Below are positions 33,534-41,357 of a stretch of 64,000 bases of DNA, piece after piece; within the stretch, counting starts at the first letter, position 1, and each line of letters starts with the position of its first letter. The notes beneath the pieces were generated by a model, which made no database searches, had not been told where the DNA came from, and saw only the letters and a program-made list of their open reading frames with translations. The stretch spans positions 1,488,001 through 1,552,000 of the forward strand of contig NZ_PVYX01000001.1 in NCBI RefSeq assembly GCF_003001695.1. Reading direction: 5' to 3'. The stretch is from Flagellimonas meridianipacifica (GTDB lineage Bacteria; Bacteroidota; Bacteroidia; Flavobacteriales; Flavobacteriaceae). The position numbers were made by a program, and so were the translations under genes.

Positions 33534-33585
33534 GTAGATAGCACGTGTAGCCAATAAATACTTTTTTCATAGTGATTGCTTCATG

Positions 33586-34212
33586 TTATTGTTTGAAGGA
33601 TTCATTTAGTATCTCAAATTCATCATATGAGGCTTTAGCAGTGTTGAGAAATTCCATTACTTTTTTTGATGCAAACGCTCTTAATTTCCTTGTGTTTCTT
33701 TTTTTAGTGTAAAGTTTGATTTTTATAGCTTTTCTATCTTGGTATTTGAAGGAAGAAGGCTCGGGTAGATAAATATCAGGCCTGTAATAATCCCATGTCG
33801 CATAAACCTTGGAAATTACACTTAATGGAACTCTTTGGCCAGATTTGCTGGCTACCCAAGCTTGACTTATTTCTTCAATTGATTTTTCGCGAATCGAATC
33901 AATTTTTTTATCAAGTACTTCCATCGCTATTCCATACCGAGTGATGGCCATAGTATCTATTTGAAAAGCAAAAAGTGATTTTTTTATAGGCAAACCGACA
34001 AAATGAAGACTATCAACCAAGTCTGATTTTAGGAATTCAGCCGTTATCGAATCATAGTTCTTTTGAGAATAAAAGAAGTTGTTGTAAACAATAACGTTAA
34101 CCTCATTTGCGGTTTTTTGTGTGCCACATGCATTAAGAATTGTTACCGCAAGTATCAGCCAAACAATTCGAGTTAAGATGGTTGAGGATAATCTAAAGAA
34201 AAAACGGTTCAC
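33586..34212 (-). CDS. Lipoprotein of unknown function, GTG start
   Basis: A protein of about 208 residues. The N-terminus FRLSSTILTRIVWLILAVTILNA-Cys is a lipoprotein signal; the GTG at 34212 is the best start, as no ATG is available and the upstream extension to a TTG at 34293 lacks signal character. The mature part contains SAQ-like repeats of charged helices (DKKIDSIREKSIEEISQAWVASK) and a basic C-terminal half (KLYTKKRNTRKLRAFASKKV). No family recognised. It lies 110 bases after the integrase start-distal end and may be cargo of the integrated element. Confidence 0.55.
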   Translation of the reverse strand: MNRFFFRLSSTILTRIVWLILAVTILNACGTQKTANEVNVIVYNNFFYSQKNYDSITAEFLKSDLVDSLHFVGLPIKKSLFAFQIDTMAITRYGIAMEVLDKKIDSIREKSIEEISQAWVASKSGQRVPLSVISKVYATWDYYRPDIYLPEPSSFKYQDRKAIKIKLYTKKRNTRKLRAFASKKVMEFLNTAKASYDEFEILNESFKQ

Positions 34213-34321
34213 AACGATTGAATTAGTAAGTGTCGTTCTATAGACGGAGCCAATCGAAGTAACAACACATTTTGAACCTCCAAAATTGTTCAAAAGAATA
34301 CCATTGACTTGTTAAATAAGG

Positions 34322-35536
34322 TCAAAAGTTGATTACACTATCTAATGCTTCATCTGTCTCTTTATGAATAAAGTTGGCTTGATAATTTATGGTTGTTGTT
34401 ATTGACGAATGCCTATAAAGCTTTTGAAGCATTTTAATGGGAATTTTATCTTCAGAAATGTTTCCGAAACTATGGCGAGCAATATGCATAGTTACCTTTT
34501 TTGTAATCTCAGCTTTTTCAGCTACTTGCTCTAAGTATTTGTTGAATTTTTTAGTGGCTGTTTTTATTTTGTTATAAACGTCTTTGGGGTTTTTGAAATC
34601 AGCTTTTTTCATTTCGGGAAAGACAAAATCATTATCATGATGCTTGCTTTTTAAGTATTGGTCCAAAATGCTATATGCCTTATTTGGAATTTTTAAAGAA
34701 AGAAGTTTTGAGTTTTTATCCATTCTGTAATGAAGTCTACCATCATAAATATCGCTCCATCTAATCTTTAATACATCAGCCACCCTTATGCCGGCAAAGT
34801 AGAAGCTGAAAAGCCAGACATTTCTGGAGTGAACCTGATTTTCGTTAAGTTCCTCAACTGTTTCTAAGGCAATTACCTCTTCTTTTTCCAGACCGACCTT
34901 TTCAGCTTCCGGAAATTTAATTCGAATTTTATCAGAACCAAAGGGATATAACTTCTTGTCTACAATACCCAATTTTATAGCTCTGTTGTAAAGAGTTCTG
35001 ACTACCACAAAGTTATTGATAACAGACCTTTCGGATACGTTTCTTTTATTTCTGAGATAACTCCTAAATCTTCTAAGAAACTGTTCATCAATTTCTTGAA
35101 AAGTAAGCTGTTTATTTTTTGAAAAACTCAAGACATGGTTAACACGAGCTTTATCCGCAGATAGACGAGCTATTTTATTGTTGGCTTCCAATTCCTTTAA
35201 AAATTCCTCGGCCACTTCAAAAAAAGAAGTTGATTGCGAAGATTTATAGAGCTTCTGTTTAATTTGGTTAGCGGACAAGTCTTTCTTATCGGATTGTAAA
35301 TCTATAAGTGCTTTATTGGCTTCAGAAAGCTCCGTTACCAGCAAACTATTAAGCCTTTTATGATTTGGATGAGATTTTCTTACCCTAATATTTTTTTCAT
35401 CCCAATCTTTCAATTCGATATAGTGACCTATATAATGATAATTGGAACGACGATTTTTTGTTATCCTTATCGCAAGTGGATAGAGCCCCTCTTTGTTTGA
35501 TTTTTTTCTGAGAACTATTTTTGCGTTTGAGGCCAT
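34322..35536 (-). CDS. Tyrosine-type site-specific recombinase / integrase
   Basis: A 404-residue integrase of the Bacteroidota type with an N-terminal Arm DNA-binding domain (LYPLAIRITKNRRSNYHYIG), a SAM-like core-binding domain (about 100-195) and the catalytic domain. The catalytic set is complete: Arg251 (AGIRVADV), His351 and Arg354 (HIARH), His376 (YRHSS) and Tyr385 (INYQ). The gene starts 158 bases from a tRNA-Leu 3' fragment, and reads away from it. NBU1-type elements of Bacteroides also use tRNA-Leu, so this is the integrase of an element attached at that tRNA. Confidence 0.93.
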   Translation of the reverse strand: MASNAKIVLRKKSNKEGLYPLAIRITKNRRSNYHYIGHYIELKDWDEKNIRVRKSHPNHKRLNSLLVTELSEANKALIDLQSDKKDLSANQIKQKLYKSSQSTSFFEVAEEFLKELEANNKIARLSADKARVNHVLSFSKNKQLTFQEIDEQFLRRFRSYLRNKRNVSERSVINNFVVVRTLYNRAIKLGIVDKKLYPFGSDKIRIKFPEAEKVGLEKEEVIALETVEELNENQVHSRNVWLFSFYFAGIRVADVLKIRWSDIYDGRLHYRMDKNSKLLSLKIPNKAYSILDQYLKSKHHDNDFVFPEMKKADFKNPKDVYNKIKTATKKFNKYLEQVAEKAEITKKVTMHIARHSFGNISEDKIPIKMLQKLYRHSSITTTINYQANFIHKETDEALDSVINF

Positions 35537-35571
35537 ATACAGAAATTTTTACTATATAAAATTAATCAATT

Positions 35572-35593
35572 TAGGTACAACATAGGTACAACA
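35572..35593. repeat. Tandem 11-base repeats TAGGTACAACA, candidate integrase arm sites
   Basis: TAGGTACAACA occurs twice in direct abutment (35572-35582 and 35583-35593), 36 bases upstream of the integrase start. The core AGGTACAA recurs at the 3' end of the tRNA fragment (35744-35751). Direct repeats between an integrase gene and the attachment core are typical arm-type binding sites. Confidence 0.55.
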
Positions 35594-35693
35594 AATTTTA
35601 ATTTTAAAGCATATCAAATAATATCTTGAATCATTAAATAATTCATAAGCAATTGATTATGAATAAAGTTAGTGGTTTTTGATTATAAATTCA

Positions 35694-35748
35694 CTGGATT
35701 CAAAATCCAGTTCTTTCGGGAGTGTGGGTTCGATTCCCACCCAAGGTA
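35694..35748 (+). other. 3' fragment of tRNA-Leu(CAA): element attachment site
   Basis: The sequence matches the 3' part of a tRNA-Leu: anticodon stem-loop CTGGA-TTCAAAA-TCCAG (35694-35710; anticodon CAA), variable arm TTCTTTCGGGAGT, T arm GTGGG-TTCGATT-CCCAC, acceptor strand CCAAGGT and discriminator A35748. The D arm and the 5' acceptor strand (expected ACCTTGG) are absent; AT-rich unrelated sequence precedes it. A terminator follows at once. This is the duplicated 3' end left when an element integrates into a tRNA gene; the intact tRNA should lie at the element's other end, to the left and outside this window or lost. Confidence 0.8.
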
Positions 35749-35751
35749 CAA

Positions 35752-35777
35752 AAAGCCTGAACATCAGTTCAGGCTTT
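35752..35777 (+). terminator. Rho-independent terminator of the former tRNA-Leu gene
   Basis: AAAGCCTGAAC (35752-35762), loop ATCA, GTTCAGGCTTT (35767-35777), followed by more T residues. It begins three bases after the tRNA fragment, so it is the native tRNA terminator and marks the right side as original chromosome. Confidence 0.9.
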
Positions 35778-35780
35778 TTT

Positions 35781-36081
35781 TGTTCACCATTGGTTTGAGT
35801 ATATCTATTGACTCAAACAGCACATTCGTCAACCCAATTAGCCCATCCATAAATTGAACTACTCCGTTTCTTAAATACCCGGTTAAGTTTGATAAATGCG
35901 TATTGTCTTACATCTTAAATAGGAGAAAACTTTTATCAGTCGCTCTGGACTTTGTTTTTAAGAGCAATTAAGTTAACACTCGGACTTTTATTCTTGCCCC
36001 AAAATATAGAAGTCCCAAAAGGTTGCCCTCCCTATTTCATTTTGGTACAGTACCCAATAACCAATCTTAAAGAACTGGAAA
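35781..36081 (+). other. Gene-free stretch between attachment site and the lipoprotein cluster
   Basis: No gene is seen. GTTTGAGT (35793-35800) and ACTCAAAC (35811-35818) form an 8-base inverted repeat with a 10-base centre that could bind the recombinase or a regulator. TAAGTTTG near 35885 resembles the promoter element TAnnTTTG and could serve the gene at 36082, but a matching upstream TTG at proper spacing is not clear. Confidence 0.4.
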
Positions 36082-37923
36082 ATGAAAAAACTTAACCTAC
36101 TTACTCTAAGTATTGTTTTTATGCTTATGCATTCATGCCAAAAGGAAGAACCCTCAATTAATGTAGTTGCGGACAATCCTAAAACTTATGTTGAAGACAC
36201 AGGCAAAAAAATGGTACTTGGCAAAAAATTGGAAAACCCATATTCAGTCACTAATATGCGCAGGGCACTGATCAAATTGCAAGAGGTGTCACCAGGACTG
36301 GATAAGAAATATAAGGGGCTTACTTTTAAGGATTCTACGGATATACAAACAACCGATGTTTACGTAAAGTTCTGGATAGAAGATGATGAGCAACAAAAGC
36401 TATTACTTGCCGACTCCCTTAATCTGTCCAACACCCCCATGGATATGGAAATCTTGGAAGAAGGCGACTATCTTCCTGCGGAAGACACGGTGAATGTAGA
36501 ATCCAAATGGGCATATACATCGGTTCCTGTGGATTATAAATTCCATCCTGAAGTGAAGTATGAAAAAATTGAAGACTTATTTCTACCTGAACCTGCACAC
36601 ATAGAGGAGGAAGAGGAAGACGAAGAAGAAACCACTACAGTTGGAGGTAAGACCAAGGTTTCCAAGCAATTTCTTTTTGATTTGGAAGATGAAGCCCTGC
36701 GTCTAACAGGCAATTATGAAACCCCGGAAGATGACCAGTATAACAACTCCCCAACAGAAAGACGCAAAAGAAGACCACAAGGCTATGTAAAGGTCAAGAA
36801 TACGGTCACGGGGCGCATGGATCCCGTGGTGGGGGTAAAGATAAAGACCCGTAGATGGTTCAAGTGGGCCAAAGGGTGGACAAACTCCCAAGGATATTAC
36901 AGTGTCAACAGAAGATATAGAAGGCCCGTTCGTTATACGGTGGTGTTCAAGAATACGCGGGGCTTTAAGGTATGGAGATCAGTGGTTACAATATCCTCTG
37001 CCAGATATCGTGCAGGGCGGCGTAGCAATAAAGGGCACAATATGAATTTTTATACCAATAATAGAGCTTGGAGCTGGGCGACCGTGAACAATGCCACGGT
37101 AAAGTATTTGAACTATTGTACAAAGTTTGGCGTGGGCAAACCACATTCCAATCTCAGGATTGTGGCATTGGGCGGCACTGGGCCATCTGCCGCACCCATG
37201 TTGAGAAGGGTTTGGGGCATCTATGGTTTTACCTCAAGATCAAAAGTGAAGAACTTTTTGGCCAAGGCTAACGGCATTAGTATATCGCTAAATACATTGG
37301 CCCATATGCTGAAGTTTATACAACCCGATCTTATTATTAGAGCGGGGGCAAGTAAGGGAACAGGTAGGGTTTTCGAAACTACATTTCATGAGTTGGCCCA
37401 TGCTTCCCATTTTAAAAAGGTGGGCAGCAGTTATTGGATAAAATATATCAACTACATTATCACCTATGGTACATTTAACTCGGGAAGACGTCCTTATGGA
37501 GATGGACATGGCCACAACCATGGTGTTTGTGCATTAGGTGAAGCTTGGGCATATCATTTAGGATATGACTTTACAATTAAAGAGTTCGGTATAAACCAAG
37601 CACCTTTTCCTTTAAACTCTTTTGAGAACTTTGACCCGTTAAAAAAACCAAACAATTTAAATATAGATAGATACAGAAATAATAGTGGTTGGACAGGATG
37701 GATTCCTGGCGGAATAATTCAAGACATTACCGACAACAAAAGGGACTTAGTACGATTGGGATATTACGATGATGTGTCAGGATACTCCATTAAAAATGTT
37801 TATGATGCCTTAGATAGTGGTATTGAATCCCCTCAAAAGTTTAGAGATAGGTTGCTTATTGAAAATGGAAATAGGGATGCAAATGACTTAAAAAAACTAT
37901 TTGAAGCATATTACTGGAAGTAA
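36082..37923 (+). CDS. Large lipoprotein with HExxH metallopeptidase-like motif
   Basis: A 613-residue lipoprotein (lipobox MHS-Cys19). The N-terminal 190 residues are unrecognised and end in an acidic run (EEEEEDEEE, about 174-182). Residues about 230-330 resemble a carboxypeptidase-regulatory/transthyretin-like beta-sandwich rich in Arg and aromatic residues (GYVKVKNTVTGRMDPVVGVK, TNSQGYYSV). The C-terminal part has HELAHASH (His436, Glu437, His440) and, 47 residues on, GEAWA with Glu487, which fits the HExxH...GExxA arrangement of gluzincin peptidases; a His-rich GDGHGHNHG lies between. Peptidase activity is inferred. It heads the cluster of five small lipoproteins, seven bases apart from the first. 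Confidence 0.72.
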   Translation: MKKLNLLTLSIVFMLMHSCQKEEPSINVVADNPKTYVEDTGKKMVLGKKLENPYSVTNMRRALIKLQEVSPGLDKKYKGLTFKDSTDIQTTDVYVKFWIEDDEQQKLLLADSLNLSNTPMDMEILEEGDYLPAEDTVNVESKWAYTSVPVDYKFHPEVKYEKIEDLFLPEPAHIEEEEEDEEETTTVGGKTKVSKQFLFDLEDEALRLTGNYETPEDDQYNNSPTERRKRRPQGYVKVKNTVTGRMDPVVGVKIKTRRWFKWAKGWTNSQGYYSVNRRYRRPVRYTVVFKNTRGFKVWRSVVTISSARYRAGRRSNKGHNMNFYTNNRAWSWATVNNATVKYLNYCTKFGVGKPHSNLRIVALGGTGPSAAPMLRRVWGIYGFTSRSKVKNFLAKANGISISLNTLAHMLKFIQPDLIIRAGASKGTGRVFETTFHELAHASHFKKVGSSYWIKYINYIITYGTFNSGRRPYGDGHGHNHGVCALGEAWAYHLGYDFTIKEFGINQAPFPLNSFENFDPLKKPNNLNIDRYRNNSGWTGWIPGGIIQDITDNKRDLVRLGYYDDVSGYSIKNVYDALDSGIESPQKFRDRLLIENGNRDANDLKKLFEAYYWK

Positions 37924-37930
37924 AAAAATT

Positions 37931-38323
37931 ATGAAAAAGTTTTTTTTAAGCCTAACAATGATTCTGACTTATGCTGCCTGCGATCCAGAATCATGTGTGG
38001 ATGAGGTTTTGGTGAATAGTACAGAAATAGATTTGTTAATCAATTACGTTGGTTCAATGGATGATTCGGACCAAATACTCCTTAAAAGCGATGGAACAGT
38101 ATCAAGAGGTGTTCTATGTGCAATGGGAGGAGTGGTGGTAAACAATTCAATTTATGACTCTATATATATTACAACATCAACGAATGATTTGTTAAAAGTA
38201 TTTAAACCAGATACCCCAGGCAAGAACATTTACAACATAGACCAATATTGGACAATACGAGAGACGAGCAAAAACCATTTTGAGTATACCTACACGATTA
38301 CCAATGAAGATATTGGGAATTGA
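37931..38323 (+). CDS. Small lipoprotein, array member 1
   Basis: A 130-residue lipoprotein (lipobox YAA-Cys17, CDPES). The mature part starts with the array motif VNSTEIDLLINYV, and ends with KPDTPGKNIYNIDQYWTIRE, then FEYTYTITNEDIGN. It is most similar to member 5, with a 39-base identical DNA block (38215-38253 against 40076-40114). The start ATG at 37931 is seven bases after the metallopeptidase-like gene stop. Its last 20 bases are also the first 20 of member 2. The family is not known to me; an envelope role is implied by the lipobox. Confidence 0.75.
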   Translation: MKKFFLSLTMILTYAACDPESCVDEVLVNSTEIDLLINYVGSMDDSDQILLKSDGTVSRGVLCAMGGVVVNNSIYDSIYITTSTNDLLKVFKPDTPGKNIYNIDQYWTIRETSKNHFEYTYTITNEDIGN

Positions 38324-38771
38324 CAAGGTTATCCTGATTGGCCATAGTCTTGTTTTGTTTACTGGCTGCGGCATAACCGAAATAGACCCTCCAAAGGAGT
38401 TGTATTTTGACATTTACCAAAATTCGACAAACAAAGATTTATTTATACTTCTTAAGAATTCAAATATGGAAGATATTAATTCCTTGTTACTTACTGCAGG
38501 CGAGGAAGGTGCACTAAAGAACTCTGAAGTCGCTTTTGTAGGCGGCGATGATCCAGTTCAAGAATATATAGGTGATTTAATTAGTTCAGATTTCATCATT
38601 GAATTATATATTGACAATGGCTTAGTAAAAACATGGACTCCAGCAGACACGGCTATAAAAAGTCCATTCAATAGAAACTCATGGCAAGTGCAAAAACCAA
38701 CTTTATTGCAAAGTGGTTTAGAGCGTGGTAGAATTTTTTTCACCTTAGAAAATGAGGATATTGAGAATTAA
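38304..38771 (+). CDS. Small lipoprotein, array member 2
   Basis: A 155-residue lipoprotein: MKILGIDKVILIGHSLVLFTG-Cys, then GITEIDPP (shared with member 3), the motif YQNSTNKDLFILL, and KTWTPAD...SPFNRNSWQV near the end, finishing FFTLENEDIEN. It starts inside member 1, in the minus-one frame, with a 20-base overlap (ATGAAGATATTGGGAATTGA), and overlaps member 3 in the same way. The ATG at 38304 is the only start that gives a lipoprotein signal. Function unknown. Confidence 0.75.
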   Translation: MKILGIDKVILIGHSLVLFTGCGITEIDPPKELYFDIYQNSTNKDLFILLKNSNMEDINSLLLTAGEEGALKNSEVAFVGGDDPVQEYIGDLISSDFIIELYIDNGLVKTWTPADTAIKSPFNRNSWQVQKPTLLQSGLERGRIFFTLENEDIEN

Positions 38772-39231
38772 CAAGTCTTTGCTGGTTGGCTATAGTCTGT
38801 TAATATTAGTTAGCTGTGGTATTACAGAAATTGATCCCCCAGAGATACAAAGTGTTGTAAAGTTTTTAAATAACTCTGATTCTGATATTAACGTTGTTTT
38901 GACAAATTGGCCCCTATCTGGCAACGGTAATACTGTTTCTTTAAATATTTCAGCAAAACAGGAAATGGGCAATAACGCTTTTGTATTTGAGAATGATCAG
39001 GTGGACGAGTATTTCTCAATCATCGAGGATTCTGAAAATATGAAAATTGAGCTTATTGTGTCAAACCAATTGGTTCGTGAATGGGCGCCTCCAGTTGGAA
39101 GTTTTGGAAAAGAAATAAATAACCCCTTCAATAAGGATTCTTGGAGATTTGAATCACTATCTCCTCCATTTAACAATGATATAGTGGGTAAAATAGTATT
39201 TACAATAACCGATGAAGATATTGGGGATTGA
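38752..39231 (+). CDS. Small lipoprotein, array member 3
   Basis: A 159-residue lipoprotein: MRILRINKSLLVGYSLLILVS-Cys-GITEIDPPEIQ, the motif LNNSDSDINVVL, then LVREWAPPVG...NNPFNKDSWRFES and FTITDEDIGD at the end. Close paralogue of member 2 in the first 30 residues and of member 4 in the last 60. It overlaps member 2 by 20 bases (ATGAGGATATTGAGAATTAA) and member 4 by 20 bases, so reinitiation or coupling should keep expression balanced. Confidence 0.75.
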   Translation: MRILRINKSLLVGYSLLILVSCGITEIDPPEIQSVVKFLNNSDSDINVVLTNWPLSGNGNTVSLNISAKQEMGNNAFVFENDQVDEYFSIIEDSENMKIELIVSNQLVREWAPPVGSFGKEINNPFNKDSWRFESLSPPFNNDIVGKIVFTITDEDIGD

Positions 39232-39772
39232 TAAAGTTTTGACTTTTCCTTTTTTGCGTTGTTTTGTCTGGATGATCGGGGTTAGTTCAATTTTAAGCTG
39301 TGATCCCGAAGAATCATTCGAGGACAACATTTATCAAAGGGTTTTTAGGAACGCTACAGATGAAGAAATAAAGTTAGTGTATCGTAGTTTTGGTACTAAT
39401 GGGCCCGATAATGGAAATACTATAATTGCAGACACCCTCGTTTTACCTCCAAATACTAAAAAAAAAGACTTTTTTGAGCAACGCTACTCTTCCGATGGTG
39501 TCAAAGAGGATGATTTCCAGACTGTTATCGAAACGAATATAAGCATATACAATACAGTTGCTGAAGTTCCTAGGTTTGAGCTTTATATAGGCAATGATTT
39601 CATTAGAGAATGGAGTGGGGTAGCAGATTACTTGGGAAGTGAAGTTAACAGCCCATACAATTTCGACTCATGGGAGATTTTTAAGTTCAAAGAGATTGTT
39701 AATCCTAGTTTTGGGCTATTTGTTTATGGAGAAATAGTATTTACAATAACGGATGAGGATATTGGAAATTAA
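39212..39772 (+). CDS. Small lipoprotein, array member 4
   Basis: A 186-residue lipoprotein, the longest of the set: MKILGIDKVLTFPFLRCFVW, lipobox ILS-Cys, DPEESFEDNIYQ, the motif FRNATDEEIKLVY, then FIREWSGVAD...NSPYNFDSWEIFK and IVFTITDEDIGN. The overlap with member 3 is ATGAAGATATTGGGGATTGA, with member 5 ATGAGGATATTGGAAATTAA. The last 40 bases are almost the same as those of member 3, which points to duplication by exchange near the junctions. Confidence 0.75.
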   Translation: MKILGIDKVLTFPFLRCFVWMIGVSSILSCDPEESFEDNIYQRVFRNATDEEIKLVYRSFGTNGPDNGNTIIADTLVLPPNTKKKDFFEQRYSSDGVKEDDFQTVIETNISIYNTVAEVPRFELYIGNDFIREWSGVADYLGSEVNSPYNFDSWEIFKFKEIVNPSFGLFVYGEIVFTITDEDIGN

Positions 39773-40184
39773 AAAATACCACCTTTTAATCTTTCTGATG
39801 ATTTTAAGTGGTTGCGACCCAAGTGAAAGTCTTGATGCATTGTTGGAAAATGCTACCGATAGTGATTTAAGAATCCATTTTATAAGTGCTATTTTGCTAT
39901 CTGAGTTTATCGATAATGCTGAAATCATTAATGTAGAATCAATGGATAGCCAAGACTATCCACGAATTGGGGTAGCGGAAGGAATAGGTCAGGCAGGCTT
40001 GTCACTCTCAGTCTTTGATTCTATCTACATTTCAAATAATGCTAACGAAATATTGAAGATTTACAAACCGAATAGCCCAGGCAAGAACATTTACAACATA
40101 GACCAATATTGGACGGTACGGGAGACGGGTAAGAACCATTTTGAGTATACCTATATGATTACCGATGAGGATATTAGCAATTGA
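39753..40184 (+). CDS. Small lipoprotein, array member 5
   Basis: A 143-residue lipoprotein: MRILEIKKYHLLIFLMILSG-Cys-DPSES, the motif LENATDSDLRIHF, and KPNSPGKNIYNIDQYWTVRE then FEYTYMITDEDISN at the end. It pairs with member 1 rather than with its neighbour. Its final 20 bases (ATGAGGATATTAGCAATTGA) still contain the in-frame ATG and would start MRILAIDK, but no cistron follows; the convergent gene ends 12 bases on. The array may therefore have lost a sixth member. Confidence 0.75.
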   Translation: MRILEIKKYHLLIFLMILSGCDPSESLDALLENATDSDLRIHFISAILLSEFIDNAEIINVESMDSQDYPRIGVAEGIGQAGLSLSVFDSIYISNNANEILKIYKPNSPGKNIYNIDQYWTVRETGKNHFEYTYMITDEDISN

Positions 40185-40196
40185 TAAAATGTTAGT

Positions 40197-41060
40197 TTAC
40201 TTTTTTACACTGATGAGAACTGCTTCACAACTTCTTAGGTAGGAATTCAAGGTAATGGTTTCTGATTTTTTGTCGCTGGTGATTTCAACTGAAACCGTGT
40301 TTGGAGATACTTCCCCTAAATTATGGGCATATAATAAAAAGTCATTTGCTTTTTCCGAGTCTAGTTCAATGTCAAATTCTTGGTGGTCATTTGTCAACAA
40401 ATGTTTGGAGAGCACCAGATCTCCATTGAGATATATGGAAACGATATCGCCATCCTCTTCTTGATGGTCCCACACTTTGACCTTTAAACGCTCACTATCA
40501 AAGGTCAAGTTTTTGACATAGGATATTCTGCGACCCTCAAACTCCTTTGGAAGTGGAGGACTGGGGGTTGGTTGATTTCTTGTTTTTTTCTTTGTAACCT
40601 TTGAGGGAGTTGCATTGCTTTTGGCTAATTCATACTCCTTTTTTCGTAAGTCAGCTTCCCTGTTCCTGATTGAGAAAAAACCAGTGGCGTATTTAGCAAT
40701 TTGTTCTTTATTGTTTGGAAACAACTCAATGCCCATTACTTGATAATTGTCCCCTGAACCCACATTTTTGGCAAGTCTGATTCCCATGGCACCTCCACTA
40801 TTTTTGAACCTGCCCAACTCTTGTACCACGGTTTTATTCCGTAGCAAAAAGAAACGAATGGACTTCGAAGTATCAATATTTTGGGTTTTCCATTGTAATT
40901 CAGCCGGTTCATTGGTTTCCCAAACAGTTGAACTAATAGGATAGGTTATGGTAATGGTAGATTTGTTCTGCGCCGAACTTTTTTGGGGATGAATTGCCAC
41001 ACAAACAAAGAGGGAAACAAACCATACTACTCTAGAGATTGATTTTCCAAATTTTTTCAT
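40197..41060 (-). CDS. Exported protein with Kre9/KNH-like beta-sandwich domain
   Basis: A 287-residue protein with a signal peptide (to about residue 31). Residues 33-135 resemble the Kre9/KNH-like domain (ITITYPISSTVWETNEPAELQWKT, then LAKNVGSGDNYQV). A basic, proline-rich linker (TKKKTRNQPTPSPPLPKEF) leads to a second beta-sandwich (WDHQEEDGDIVSIYLNGDLVLSK) that recurs in flavobacterial surface proteins. It is convergent with the lipoprotein array, with 12 bases between stops. No partner is clear. Confidence 0.7.
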   Translation of the reverse strand: MKKFGKSISRVVWFVSLFVCVAIHPQKSSAQNKSTITITYPISSTVWETNEPAELQWKTQNIDTSKSIRFFLLRNKTVVQELGRFKNSGGAMGIRLAKNVGSGDNYQVMGIELFPNNKEQIAKYATGFFSIRNREADLRKKEYELAKSNATPSKVTKKKTRNQPTPSPPLPKEFEGRRISYVKNLTFDSERLKVKVWDHQEEDGDIVSIYLNGDLVLSKHLLTNDHQEFDIELDSEKANDFLLYAHNLGEVSPNTVSVEITSDKKSETITLNSYLRSCEAVLISVKK

Positions 41061-41357
41061 GTGCAGTTATTAATGGTGCTAAGCAGTTTTTATTAGAGGC
41101 CAATAAAACCTCATATTATGAATTTTTTTGGAATAAGCGTATATGACTGGTAATATAAGGAAGAAATACGTATGCACTTGACTTATAATCAAGTGGATAA
41201 GAAGGCTTTTATAAGTACGGTCTGGGCGTAGTTTGAAAAGGTCAGAAGCCTTAACCAATGACAATTCTAACTTAGACTATCATGAAACGTGATTTACTTA
41301 TCCAGTTCGTCTTTTAATCCATTCTGAATCAAAATAATAAAAACATCCAATACCATA
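41061..41357. other. Gene-free stretch with an inverted repeat
   Basis: No gene. CACTTGA (41175-41181) and TCAAGTG (41189-41195) form a 7-base inverted repeat with a 7-base centre, and AAGGCTT/AAGCCTT near 41202-41252 could close a larger loop. Either may be a regulatory element of the gene starting at 41060. Confidence 0.35.

Noticed and set aside
35640-35760. A complete tRNA gene
   Set aside because: Only the anticodon stem-loop, variable arm, T arm and 3' acceptor strand are present; the D arm and 5' acceptor strand are missing, so it cannot make a tRNA.
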